A stretch of DNA of 64,000 bases, from assembly GCF_019636155.1 (NCBI RefSeq), contig NZ_JAHBYB010000009.1, forward strand, positions 47,692-111,691, read 5' to 3'. Positions 39,744-48,780 of the stretch are shown one piece after another. Made by a program: the position numbers and the translations under genes. Position 1 is the stretch's first letter, and every line of letters begins with the position of its first letter. The notes beneath the pieces are model-generated. The model saw only the letters and a program-made list of their open reading frames with translations, was not told the DNA's origin and did no database searches. Source of the stretch: Brevundimonas sp. GTDB lineage: Bacteria; Pseudomonadota; Alphaproteobacteria; Caulobacterales; Caulobacteraceae.

Positions 39744-42080
39744 CTATTGCCCATAAGGCGTCATCGAGAAGGGGCGCGAGCCTGCGTCTGTGGCCCAGGC
39801 GCGGTTCGGTTCGGCGCTCATGACGAAGGTCAGTTCGCCCCCGGCCAGGATCTGGTCGTGGGTCACCACCGACCGGTTCAGAGGCCGGCCGTTCAGGGTC
39901 ACCGAGCCGACGTAGGGATGGTCGTCCGACAGCCCCTCGGCCCGGATGGTGAAGCGGCGGCCGTTGGGCAGGTTCAGGGTCGTGCGGTCCACGAAGGGCC
40001 GGCCGATGACATATTCGTTCGACCCCGGCGTGACGGGATAGAAGCCCATGGCGGTGAACATCAGCCAGGCCGACATCTGGCCCAGGTCGTCATTGCCGGC
40101 CAGGCCGTCGGGGGTGGTCCTGTACTGGCTGTCGACGATCTGTTTCAGCCGCTCCTGGGTGCGCCAGGGCTGGCCCGCGTAGACATACATATAGGCCGTG
40201 TGGTGGCTGGGCTCGTTGCCGTGGATATACTGGCCGATCAGGCCGGCGATGTCCTCGGCGTGGGAATAGTCCAGCCCCGTGTTGTCGTAGTCGAACATGG
40301 CGTCCAGCTTGGCCACCGTGGCGGCGTCGCCTCCCATGGCCGAGACCAGGCCGCCCAGGTCCTGGGGCGCGAACCAGGAATACTGCCAGGCGTTGCCCTC
40401 GGTGTAGTCCGAGCCGTAGTTGATCGCCACCGGATCGAACGGCTCGCGGAAGGTTCCGTCGCTCTTGCGGGCGCGCACGAAGCCGGTGACCGGATCGAAG
40501 GTGTTGCGCCAGAAGCCGGCCCGCCGCTCGAAGGTCGCGGCCACGTCGGCCCGGCCCAGGTCGCGGGCCATGCGGGCGATGGTCCAGTCGTCATAGGCGT
40601 ATTCGACGGTCTTGGACGCCGCCTCGGGCTCGCGGTCGATGGCGGCGTAGCCCAGGTCGATATAGTCGCCCAGTCCGCCGTAGGGCCGGTAGGTCGCGCT
40701 GGCGATCATGGCGTCCAGGGCGGCCTCGCCGTCGAAGCCGCGGATGCCCTTCATCCAGGCGTCGGCGATCACCGGCACGGCGTGATAGCCGATCATGGTC
40801 CAGGTCTCCTGCCCGGCGAAGGACCAGACCGGCAGGATGCCGTGCGGGCTGTGCCGTTGCGAGGCCAGCAGGGAGTTGATCATGTCGGCGTTGCGGCGCT
40901 CGGGCTGGACCAGGGTCAGCAGCGGATGCTCGGCCCGGAAGGTGTCCCACAGCGAGAAGGAGGAGTGAAAGGTGAAGCCCTCGGCCCGGTGCACCTGGTT
41001 GTCCGGCCCGCGATAGCGGCCGTCGGCGTCGCCCGAGACGCTGGGCGCGATCAGGGCGTGATAGAGGGCGGTGTAGAGGCTGGTGCGCATATCCTCTGAC
41101 GCCTCGATGTCGATGGCGCCCAGGGCCTGTTCCCAGGCGGTGCGGGTGGCGGCGCGCTGGCCGTCGAAGTCGAAGTCGCCGCCCTCGCTGTCCAGGTTGC
41201 GGATCGCCCCTTCCTCATCGACGGTCGAGATGGCCACCTTCACCAGCAGCGGTCCGTCCAGGGGGCCGAAGTCGAACGCCGCCTCCAGCGCCCGGCCTTC
41301 CAGAACCTGCTTCTCCTCGGGCGTGCGGCCCGGCTGGCGGAAGCCGTTGTAGGGGATGTCCGTCTCGGTGTTGCGAATGGCGTGGCCGGTCATCGGCTGG
41401 GAGAAGCGGATGGCGAAATACAGCTGGCGCGCCGGGGCCCAGCCGCGCGTCTCGCGGAAGCCGGTGATGGTCCCGTCGTCCCGCACCCGGATGCGCGACC
41501 ACAGCACCTTGCCCGGATAGTCATAGATGGAGCGGCGGAAATCCAGCAGCACATGGGCCGGCTGGCCCGACGGGAAGCTGTAGCGATGCAGGCCCACCCG
41601 CACCCCGGCCGTCAGCTCGGCCCGGACGCCGGAGTCGGTCAGATCGACGGCGTAATATCCCGGCTCGGCCGTCTCGGTCGCCTTGTCGAAGCGGGATCGA
41701 TAGCCCGAGCCCGGCTGGTCGGCCTCGCCCGGCTCCCACTTCACCTCGCCCGACAGGGGGGTCAGAAGGACATCGCCCAGATCGGAATGGCCCGAGCCCG
41801 AGAAATGGGTGTGGGAGAAGCCCAGTATGGTCGGATCGTCGTGGCGATAGCCCGAGGCCCAGTCATAGGACTGGCGGAACGGCCGGATGTCGGTGTCGGG
41901 GCTCAGCTGCACCATGCCGAAGGGGGCCACGGCGCCGGGGAAGGTGTGGCCCTTGCCCGCCGTGCCGATGAAGGGATCGACGGCGTCGAACGGCGACACC
42001 TGGGCCTGGGTCTGGGCATGGGCGGCGCCCGCCAGCCCCATGACGCCGACCAGCACCGATACGATGGCGGTTCTGAACAT
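39744..42080 (-). CDS. exported GH92-family alpha-mannosidase
   Basis: A 778-aa secreted glycosidase. A signal peptide ends near residue 23 (GAAHAQ). GH92 hallmarks are present throughout: VDPFIGTAGKGHTFPGAVAPFGMVQLSPD near residues 33-62, GYRHDDPTILGFSHTHFSGSG near 80-100, SLWDTFRAEHPLL near 367-379, EGNAWQYSWFAPQD near 555-568, and the GNDDLGQMSAWLMFTAMGFYPVTPGS metal/catalytic region near 672-697. Family members are Ca2+-dependent exo-alpha-mannosidases, usually acting on alpha-1,2 linkages. It lies 78 bp after nfrA on the same strand, so it may be the last gene of that operon, but it has its own AAGGGGG ribosome site. Confidence 0.93.
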   Translation of the reverse strand: MFRTAIVSVLVGVMGLAGAAHAQTQAQVSPFDAVDPFIGTAGKGHTFPGAVAPFGMVQLSPDTDIRPFRQSYDWASGYRHDDPTILGFSHTHFSGSGHSDLGDVLLTPLSGEVKWEPGEADQPGSGYRSRFDKATETAEPGYYAVDLTDSGVRAELTAGVRVGLHRYSFPSGQPAHVLLDFRRSIYDYPGKVLWSRIRVRDDGTITGFRETRGWAPARQLYFAIRFSQPMTGHAIRNTETDIPYNGFRQPGRTPEEKQVLEGRALEAAFDFGPLDGPLLVKVAISTVDEEGAIRNLDSEGGDFDFDGQRAATRTAWEQALGAIDIEASEDMRTSLYTALYHALIAPSVSGDADGRYRGPDNQVHRAEGFTFHSSFSLWDTFRAEHPLLTLVQPERRNADMINSLLASQRHSPHGILPVWSFAGQETWTMIGYHAVPVIADAWMKGIRGFDGEAALDAMIASATYRPYGGLGDYIDLGYAAIDREPEAASKTVEYAYDDWTIARMARDLGRADVAATFERRAGFWRNTFDPVTGFVRARKSDGTFREPFDPVAINYGSDYTEGNAWQYSWFAPQDLGGLVSAMGGDAATVAKLDAMFDYDNTGLDYSHAEDIAGLIGQYIHGNEPSHHTAYMYVYAGQPWRTQERLKQIVDSQYRTTPDGLAGNDDLGQMSAWLMFTAMGFYPVTPGSNEYVIGRPFVDRTTLNLPNGRRFTIRAEGLSDDHPYVGSVTLNGRPLNRSVVTHDQILAGGELTFVMSAEPNRAWATDAGSRPFSMTPYGQ

Positions 42081-42158
42081 CGCGATTCCCCCTTGATGGT
42101 CCGGCGCGACCATAGGCGGAAGGGGGATGGAGCGTCAGCCCCTGTTCGACGCCCCGGC

Positions 42159-43622
42159 TCAGTAAACCAGGGACAGCCGGACCTTCAGCCCGCCGCGATC
42201 GCCCGAAATGTCGGCGTCATAGCCCAGGCCCAGGTCGATATAGGAGCCGGGCGCGGCGCCTTCGCGGGCGTTGAACCAGCGGCGCCAGTTGAGGCGCGGC
42301 CCGGCGCCGACCGAGGTGTCGTCAGCAAGCGCGCTGTCGTGCCAGACGGTGGCGCCCAGGCCCAGGGTGAACAGGTCGCGCGACCCGGCGCGCCATGTAC
42401 GGCCGACCTGGCCGTCCAGCACGCCCAGGGTCTGGTCCGCGTCGATCATGTGGGCGAGGTCGCCATACAGGCGCCACGACGTCCAGCTGTCGGCGTCGTA
42501 GCGCAGGTCGCCGCCCGCCTCGGCCGACCAGGCGGCGCGCAGCATGGTGTCGTCGCGGGCCGCGTCGCCGATGGCGACCATGCGGCTGGCCTCCAGCACC
42601 AGATTGGTCGCCGCGAAGGGCTTCCACCGCGCCCCGACCCAGCCCTGGACGCTGTCGCCGCCGGTCGCATAGCCGGCGGGGGCGTCCAGCGTACCATAGG
42701 CGCGGACGAAGACGTCCAGCGGCCGCCCGTTGCGATAGCCGCCGACCCGCCAATAGGCCTCGGCGCCCGCCTGGGTCACGTCCTCGCCGCCGCCGCCGGA
42801 CGACAGGGTCGAGACGGGGCCGTGTTCGAGGGTGGCGTTGAAGCCGCCGCGCCGTTCCAGGGTCTCGATCTCGCGGCCGATCTCGTGGCGCCGCTGGGGG
42901 CTGAGGTGATCGTTGCTGGGCAAGCTGTTCAGCCCCTGGCGGAACCAGCGCACGGCGTCGGCGTCGCGTCCGGCCCGCTTGGCCGTATAGGCGGCGTCCA
43001 GGGCGGTGGCGCCGGTCAGCGGGGCGCGGGCCTCGGCCCGGGCGAAGGCGTCCAGGGCGCGGGCGTCGTCGCCGACCGCGACGGCCAGCATGGCGGCGTT
43101 GGCCGGATCGTCCGCCGGCAGGACGCCCAAGGCCCAGGCGGCGTCGAAGGCGCGGGCGGCTTCGTCCCGGCGTCCGGCCTGGAGCAGGGCCTGCACCTCG
43201 GCGCGGGCGGCATAGGCGCGGGCGCCGGCCTCGGGCGCCAGCTCGCCGGCCAGGGCGAAGGCGCGGGCGGCCTGGTCGGTGCGGCCCGCCCCGGTCGCGG
43301 CCTCGGCGATGCGGCTCTGCACGCGATAGTCGCGCACGCCGGACACCGGCGCCAGGGCGTCCAGCGCCTCCGCATGGCGGCCGCCGCGCAGCAGGGCGTC
43401 GGCCCACAGCAGACGGTAGTCCAGGCTGTCGGGCGCCAGGGTGACGGCGCGCGCCGCCGACTGGGCCGCGCCGGTCGTATCGCCTCGGTTCAGCCGGTCA
43501 TAACCGTCCTGGGCCGCCTGGACGGCGGCGGGGTCCTGGGCCAGGGCCGTGGCGGGGATCATGGCCGGCAGGGCCAGGGCGGCGACGGCGGCGCCGATCA
43601 GGCGGGCGGAACGAAAGGTCAT
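42159..43622 (-). CDS. nfrA: NfrA-like outer-membrane TPR/porin protein for exopolysaccharide export
   Basis: A 487-aa exported protein with a signal peptide to about residue 29 (ATALAQ). TPR-like helical repeats cover about 30-260 (for example RALVxL-type units DSLDYRLLWADALLRGGRHAEAL and RDADAVRWFRQGLNSLP). The C-terminal beta-barrel (about 265-487) ends in GLKVRLSLVY. This combination matches the C-terminal part of E. coli NfrA, the outer-membrane channel of the ManNAc exopolysaccharide and phage N4 receptor, though it is only half as long (E. coli NfrA is about 990 aa). It directly follows nfrB, which supports the assignment. Start alternatives are 43640 and 43622. Confidence 0.75.
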   Translation of the reverse strand: MTFRSARLIGAAVAALALPAMIPATALAQDPAAVQAAQDGYDRLNRGDTTGAAQSAARAVTLAPDSLDYRLLWADALLRGGRHAEALDALAPVSGVRDYRVQSRIAEAATGAGRTDQAARAFALAGELAPEAGARAYAARAEVQALLQAGRRDEAARAFDAAWALGVLPADDPANAAMLAVAVGDDARALDAFARAEARAPLTGATALDAAYTAKRAGRDADAVRWFRQGLNSLPSNDHLSPQRRHEIGREIETLERRGGFNATLEHGPVSTLSSGGGGEDVTQAGAEAYWRVGGYRNGRPLDVFVRAYGTLDAPAGYATGGDSVQGWVGARWKPFAATNLVLEASRMVAIGDAARDDTMLRAAWSAEAGGDLRYDADSWTSWRLYGDLAHMIDADQTLGVLDGQVGRTWRAGSRDLFTLGLGATVWHDSALADDTSVGAGPRLNWRRWFNAREGAAPGSYIDLGLGYDADISGDRGGLKVRLSLVY

Positions 43623-43632
43623 GGCGGGGGTC

Positions 43633-45948
43633 TCACACATGCGGGGCCGGTTCCGGCTCAGCGGCGGGGGATTTCAGGGCGTCCAGCAGGGCCTGGTTGA
43701 CCCAGGCGGCGCTCTTCTGGGCCTTCAGGGCGGCCTCGACCCGCTCACGCGGGGCCAGGCCCATGTCGATCAGGGTTTCGGCCAGGGGTTGGCCGCGGGC
43801 GCGAGACGCGGCCAGGGCCGACTGAAGGTCGGCGTGGCTGATGGCGCCTTCGCGCACCAGAAGGTCGCCCAGGCGGGCGTAGCCGGCCCGCACGCTGCGC
43901 CACAGCATCGCCTCCTGCGAGGCGTCCATCACGCCCGAGGCGCGCAGGCGGGCGGTCTGTTCGCGCACCTGGGCGAAGGCCTCCGGCTCCCAGGCGAAAC
44001 GGACGGCGAAGGCGATGTCGCTGAGCGGGGCGAACAGGAAGCGGGCGTTCTTGACGCCGCGCCGACCCAGGATGCGTTCCAGCTCGATACGCTGCGGCGT
44101 CGGAAGGGGCTCGGCCAGGGCGATGTCGACCGAGCCGTTGGTGCGCCGCAAGGGCACGGCCCCATAGGTCGCCGCCTCCTGGGGGGTCAGCAGGTCCAGC
44201 ACCTCGGGCGCGATCCGGAACGGATCGAACATGGAGGCATAGGTCTCGCCCCGCTCGGCGAAGGCCTCGGCCAGATACTCGTCCTCGACCGCCCCCAGGT
44301 CCAGCAGCATCAGGCCCAGCGGGCGATAATGGACCTTCTGCGTCTCCAGCGCGCGGGTCAGGTCGGCCTCGGACACATGGTTCCAGAAGCGCAGGGTGTC
44401 GCCCAGGCGACCCGCGCCCTGCTGAAGCTCGTCCAGCGAGGGATAGGCGTGCTGGGTCTTGTCCCAGGCGATCGGGCGGCGCGTGATCAGATGGGTCAGA
44501 TACTGCCGCATGGCCCGCCAGAACGCCCCGAACGAGATCAGGTTCGACACCACGATCCGCACCGGCGCCAGCGGCGTGTGCTTCAGCCCGTGGTTGCTGA
44601 AGGTGAACCAAAGGCGATGCAGGATGCGGTTCACCAGGAACAGGAAGTTCAGCATCACCACCGTCCACACCCAGGGCCGGTCGATGATCGGCGGCAGTTC
44701 GACCGCCTGGGGCCAGAGCGCCTCGAAGCCCCACATGCCCAGCACCTGGGCCACGATGACATAGCCGAACATGCCGGTCGGGGCCGTGAACAGGGCCTTG
44801 CGGTCCCGATACAGGTAATAGCGGTTGATCGGACTTCCGAACCAGCCCAGCTGCTGCCAGCCCATCAGGGATATGCCCAGCATCCAGCGCGCCTTCTGGC
44901 GCACGCTGGTGGCGAATTTGTCGGGGAAGAACTCCTTGGTCGCCACCAGTTCACGGCGGCGATAGATCACCTCGCCCTTGCGGAACCAGGCCTTGCGGGT
45001 GCGCAGGATGCGGGCGTGATAGCGCACGAATTCGGAATGGTAGCCCAGGGCGCTGAGGCGATGGGCGACGTCATAGTCTTCGGTCAGGCTGTCGGTGTTG
45101 AACGGCTGGCCGTTCTTTTCGCGCACCAGGGCGGTCATGGCCTCGCGGTGGAAGGCGGTGGCCACGCCCGCCGACGGCGTCATCCCCGACAGGGCCGACC
45201 GGACGGGCAGGTCCTTGGTGTGGAACTCGGCGAACTCGTCCATGTAGTGGCAGGCGACCATCTTGGTCCATTTGCGGTCCATCGACAGGACCGGCATCTG
45301 GATCATGGCCGCTTCGTCGATGAACCAGTTGATCGTCTTCAGCCCATAGGGGTGCACCACGTCCTCGGCGTCGTGCATCAGATAGACGTCGAACATCTCG
45401 CCCGTCTTCTGTTCGTGCAGCAGGATGTTCTGGACGATCCAGTTCAGGCAGTCGGCCTTGGAGGTCGGGCCGTCGTGCGGGACCTCGGCCCGGTGCACGT
45501 TCGGGAACAGGCGGCGCACCTTGTCGACCTCGCGCCGGGTGTCGGCGTCGTTGGCGTAGACCCCGACGAACAGGTGGAACGACTGGTAGTCGAAGGTCTT
45601 GAAGGTGTTGGCCACCATGTTGGCGATGACATCCGCCTCCTGCCAGGCGGGCACCATGATGGCGATCCGCTTTTGCGGATGACGATCCAGCCAGGCCTGT
45701 CTCGGCGGCCGATCCCAGAAGGTGAAGAAGCGGACGATGCGCCGGACCCAGAAGGCCAGGTCGATGAACATGTCGTCGATCGACGAGACCAGGATCAGCA
45801 CCGCCGAGACCATCACCGCGACCTGCAGCAGGCTCCAGTAGTCCAGCAGCCCGTTCCGCACCTGATCGCCGTCCGGCCGGTGAACGGCGAACCACGCGCC
45901 GGCCTCGGCCAGAACCGACTGAAGCTCGCCCACCCCCGCGTCGATCAT
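43633..45948 (-). CDS. nfrB: NfrB-like family 2 glycosyltransferase with MshEN c-di-GMP domain
   Basis: A 771-aa inner-membrane glycosyltransferase. After N-terminal TMs (about 28-50) comes a GT2 domain with MVPAWQEADVIANM near 94-107, acidic YLMHDAEDVVHP near 195-206, SLTEDYDVAHRL near 287-298 and the processive-synthase QKARW at 351-355. Further TMs lie at about 385-450. The C-terminal part (about 520-765) carries two MshEN-type repeats, clearest in RLGDLLVREGAISHADLQ and then QPLAETLIDMGL, the motif that binds c-di-GMP. E. coli NfrB has this domain order and polymerises ManNAc when c-di-GMP is bound. It starts 4 bp after wecB and overlaps the nfrA start region. Confidence 0.88.
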   Translation of the reverse strand: MIDAGVGELQSVLAEAGAWFAVHRPDGDQVRNGLLDYWSLLQVAVMVSAVLILVSSIDDMFIDLAFWVRRIVRFFTFWDRPPRQAWLDRHPQKRIAIMVPAWQEADVIANMVANTFKTFDYQSFHLFVGVYANDADTRREVDKVRRLFPNVHRAEVPHDGPTSKADCLNWIVQNILLHEQKTGEMFDVYLMHDAEDVVHPYGLKTINWFIDEAAMIQMPVLSMDRKWTKMVACHYMDEFAEFHTKDLPVRSALSGMTPSAGVATAFHREAMTALVREKNGQPFNTDSLTEDYDVAHRLSALGYHSEFVRYHARILRTRKAWFRKGEVIYRRRELVATKEFFPDKFATSVRQKARWMLGISLMGWQQLGWFGSPINRYYLYRDRKALFTAPTGMFGYVIVAQVLGMWGFEALWPQAVELPPIIDRPWVWTVVMLNFLFLVNRILHRLWFTFSNHGLKHTPLAPVRIVVSNLISFGAFWRAMRQYLTHLITRRPIAWDKTQHAYPSLDELQQGAGRLGDTLRFWNHVSEADLTRALETQKVHYRPLGLMLLDLGAVEDEYLAEAFAERGETYASMFDPFRIAPEVLDLLTPQEAATYGAVPLRRTNGSVDIALAEPLPTPQRIELERILGRRGVKNARFLFAPLSDIAFAVRFAWEPEAFAQVREQTARLRASGVMDASQEAMLWRSVRAGYARLGDLLVREGAISHADLQSALAASRARGQPLAETLIDMGLAPRERVEAALKAQKSAAWVNQALLDALKSPAAEPEPAPHV

Positions 45949-45952
45949 GGCG

Positions 45953-47077
45953 TCAGACCGCCGCCCGGATAGTGGCCGCGTCGCGGGCCGGAAGCAGGAC
46001 CGTTTCCAGGATGTCGGCGATGCGCGTCGCGGCGTGACCGTCGCCGAACGGACTGACCGCCCGCACCATCTCCATCCGCAGCGGCTCGTTGCTCATGAGG
46101 GCCAGGGTCTCGCGCACGATGGCGTCCGGATCGACGCCGACCAGGCGCGCGACGCCCGCCTCGACCGCCTCCATCCGCTCGGTGCTTTCGCGCAGCACCA
46201 GGACCGGGGCGCCGAACACGGGCGCCTCTTCCTGCACTCCGCCGGAGTCCGACAGGACCAGGCTGGCGCTTTTCAGCTGGGCGAGGAAGGCGGGGTAGTC
46301 CAAGGGGTCGGTGATCCGGATGCGAGGCTGGCCCGCAAGATAGGCGTCGACCCGCGTCCTAAGCATCGGATTCGCGTGGGCGACGAACACGATCTCGATA
46401 TCGTCCAGGGCGTCGCGCACGGCGACGAGGGCGCGCAGCACGCCTTCCAGCCCCGTCTCCCAGTTCTCGCGGCGATGCAGGGTCACCAGAATCCGCCGCA
46501 GGCCGGGCGCCAGGGGCTCGGGCGTCACCCCGTCGCCGGCGATGCGGGCGCTGTCGATACCGGTGTTGCCGGTGATATGGATGCGGTCGGCGGGCACGCC
46601 CGCCCGCGCCAGGTTGCGGGCCGCCGCCTGGGTCGGGGCGAAATGCACCATGGCCAGCTGGCCGACGACGCAGCGCCAGGCCTCCTCGGGGAAGGGCCGG
46701 TCCAGGTCGAAGGTCCGCAGGCCCGCCTCGACATGGCCGACCGGAATGCGACGGGCAAAGCCCGCCATGGCCCCGGCCCCGGTGCTGGAGGTGTCGCCCT
46801 GGACCAGGACCAGGTCCGGCTCGATCCGGGCGAAGGCCTCGTCCAGCCGATCCATGATCTGGGCGAACCGGCCGCCCACCGACCGTTCGGGTGACGGCGG
46901 GGCCAGGCGCACGTCCGGACGGATGCCCAGATCCTCCAGGGCGCGGGCGTTCAGCTCGCCCTGCTGTTCGGTGGAGATCCAGACCGGCTGGAATCGCCGA
47001 TGCGCGGCCAGGGCCGCGTGCAGCGGCGCCAGTTTGATGACCTCGGGCCTGGTGCCCGCGACTAGTGCGATCCTCAT
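45953..47077 (-). CDS. wecB: UDP-N-acetylglucosamine 2-epimerase (non-hydrolysing)
   Basis: A 374-aa GT-B-fold enzyme converting UDP-GlcNAc to UDP-ManNAc. It shows GTRPEVIKLAPL at residues 8-19, LVQGDTSSTGAGAMAGF near 93-109, VGHVEAGLRTFD near 116-127, the VTLHRRENW block near 199-208 and LSDSGGVQEEAPVFGAPVLVLRE near 280-302. The length matches E. coli WecB (376 aa). As first gene of the wecB-nfrB-nfrA run it would supply the sugar donor to NfrB. The ATG at 47077 is at the conserved N-terminus; an upstream extension was rejected. Confidence 0.94.
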   Translation of the reverse strand: MRIALVAGTRPEVIKLAPLHAALAAHRRFQPVWISTEQQGELNARALEDLGIRPDVRLAPPSPERSVGGRFAQIMDRLDEAFARIEPDLVLVQGDTSSTGAGAMAGFARRIPVGHVEAGLRTFDLDRPFPEEAWRCVVGQLAMVHFAPTQAAARNLARAGVPADRIHITGNTGIDSARIAGDGVTPEPLAPGLRRILVTLHRRENWETGLEGVLRALVAVRDALDDIEIVFVAHANPMLRTRVDAYLAGQPRIRITDPLDYPAFLAQLKSASLVLSDSGGVQEEAPVFGAPVLVLRESTERMEAVEAGVARLVGVDPDAIVRETLALMSNEPLRMEMVRAVSPFGDGHAATRIADILETVLLPARDAATIRAAV

Positions 47078-47340
47078 GGCCGCCCCCCGTTTCCGGACCC
47101 GACGCGGGTCCACGAGGCGGCCAATGGCAGAGCCTGATCCAACCAAACCTGACAGGCCTGTTGTCTGTCGTTCACATACGCCACTACGCCACGCCTACGC
47201 TCGCGCGCCCGGGGAGAGGCGCTCGGATTTTGCCGGTCTCCCAGCAAAGCGCGGCTTTTTTGTGCGCCGCAACGAAACGCGCCTTTTAGTTGTATTTCGT
47301 GACGATCTCCCGTGATGTCACAGGGGGCGATCCGATGCGG
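47078..47340. other. 263-bp intergenic region before wecB, after the efflux operon
   Basis: No gene is seen. It must hold the wecB promoter (minus strand) and the 3' end of the efflux operon. On the minus strand GCGGC-GCACAAAAAA-GCCGC (near 47240-47265) could form a weak hairpin, and GTGACATCACGGGAGATCGTCAC (split, near 47300-47325) is an imperfect dyad. The stretch around 47240-47310 is AT-richer than its surroundings. Confidence 0.4.
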
Positions 47341-48780
47341 TCAGCCGGCCGGCTGTGACGTCCATCCGCCGGCCAGGGCCTTGAACAGGCCGATCTGGTA
47401 GGTGGTGATCAGGGCGTCGGACGCCGCCAGCTGGGCGTCGGCGCCGGCCAGGGTGCGTTCGGCGTCCAGCACCGTCAGGAAGCTGTCGGCGCCGGCGTCG
47501 AAGCGCAGGCGCGACAGACGGGCGGCGGTCGCCGCCTGGTCCCGCGCCGCCTTCAGCGCGGCGTTGCGGTCCAGTTCATTGGCGTAGTCAGCCAGGGCCG
47601 TCTCGGTCTCCTGCAGCGCCAGCAGCACCGTCTGGTCGAAGGCCGCCAGGGCGGCGTCGGCCCCCGCCCCCGCCTGCTGGACCCGGGCGCGGGCGGCCAG
47701 GATGTTGGGGAAGGACCAGCTGATCAGCGGCCCGACGCTGAAGCGGAAATTCTCGCTGTCGCCCAGGCCGTCGGCATCCAGGGCCGTCGCGCCGATCGAG
47801 CCGCCCAGTCGGATGCTGGGAAACAGGTCGGCCGTGGCCACGTTCACCCGCGCGGCGGCGGCCGCCAGGGTGCGTTCGGCCTGGCGCACGTCGGGACGGC
47901 GGGCCAGCAGGGCGGCGCCGTCGCCGACCGGGATCGGCTGGCTCAGGCGCGGCGGGGTCGCGCAGGCGCGGGCCGCCTCGGACGCCTCGGCCGGGGGACG
48001 GCCGGTCAGGGTGGCCAGCCGGAACAGGGCGCCGTCGCGCTGGGCCCGCAGGGGCGGCAGGCTGGCGCGGGTCTGCTCCAGAACGGCGCGGGCGCGGGCC
48101 ACGTCCAGCCCGTTGCCGGCCCCGCCGTCCAGCAGCCGCTGGGTCAGGCCGGCGGTCTCGGTCTGAAGCGACAGGGTGCGTTCGGCCACCGCGATCTGGG
48201 CGTTGGCGGAACAGGCGTCGGCATAGGCGCGCGCGGTCTCGGCCGCGACCGAGACCTGGACCACCTCCAGGGCGGCGGCGGCGGCGTCCGCATCGGCGCG
48301 GGCGGCGCGGATCGACGATCCGACCCGGCCGAACAGGTCGATCTCGTAGGCCACGTCCAGGCCGACGTCATAGGCGTCGGTTTCCGGCGCCCTCTGCCCG
48401 GCGGGCAGGCCGGGGACGGTGGCGGCCGAGGCGCGGCTGCGGTTCGCCGCGGCGGTGGTGGTGGTCGAGGGCAGGCGGCCGGTGCGCGCCTCGCCCAGGG
48501 CCGCGCGGACCCGTCGCAGATTGGCGGCCGCGGCCTCCAGGTCGTGGTTCTCGGCCAGGGCCTGGGCGATCAGCTGATCCAGGACCGGATCGTCGTAGAG
48601 CCGCCACCAGTCGTCGCGCGCCGCGGCGCTGGACACGGCGGGGGTCGAGGCCCCGATGAAGGCGCCCGACGCGGCGGGGGGGAGGTCGGCGTCAGGCGCC
48701 TTCGGCCCGACCGCGCACCCGGCCGCCGCAAGGGCGATCGCGCTGACGGTCAGGAAGCGGATGGAGGCGAGCGGGGTCAT
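47341..48780 (-). CDS. RND efflux outer-membrane lipoprotein (NodT/OprM family)
   Basis: A 479-aa TolC-like outer-membrane channel for the RND pump. The lipobox is LAAAGC (Cys at residue 22). The repeated OEP domains include DDPVLDQLIAQALAENHDLEAAAANLRRVRAALGEAR near 63-100 and ARRPDVRQAERTLAAAAARVNVATADLFPSIRLGGSIG (split, near 285-325), both hallmarks of NodT-type factors. Its start overlaps the pump gene stop by one base (TGATG). It is the last gene of the operon. Confidence 0.94.
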   Translation of the reverse strand: MTPLASIRFLTVSAIALAAAGCAVGPKAPDADLPPAASGAFIGASTPAVSSAAARDDWWRLYDDPVLDQLIAQALAENHDLEAAAANLRRVRAALGEARTGRLPSTTTTAAANRSRASAATVPGLPAGQRAPETDAYDVGLDVAYEIDLFGRVGSSIRAARADADAAAAALEVVQVSVAAETARAYADACSANAQIAVAERTLSLQTETAGLTQRLLDGGAGNGLDVARARAVLEQTRASLPPLRAQRDGALFRLATLTGRPPAEASEAARACATPPRLSQPIPVGDGAALLARRPDVRQAERTLAAAAARVNVATADLFPSIRLGGSIGATALDADGLGDSENFRFSVGPLISWSFPNILAARARVQQAGAGADAALAAFDQTVLLALQETETALADYANELDRNAALKAARDQAATAARLSRLRFDAGADSFLTVLDAERTLAGADAQLAASDALITTYQIGLFKALAGGWTSQPAG

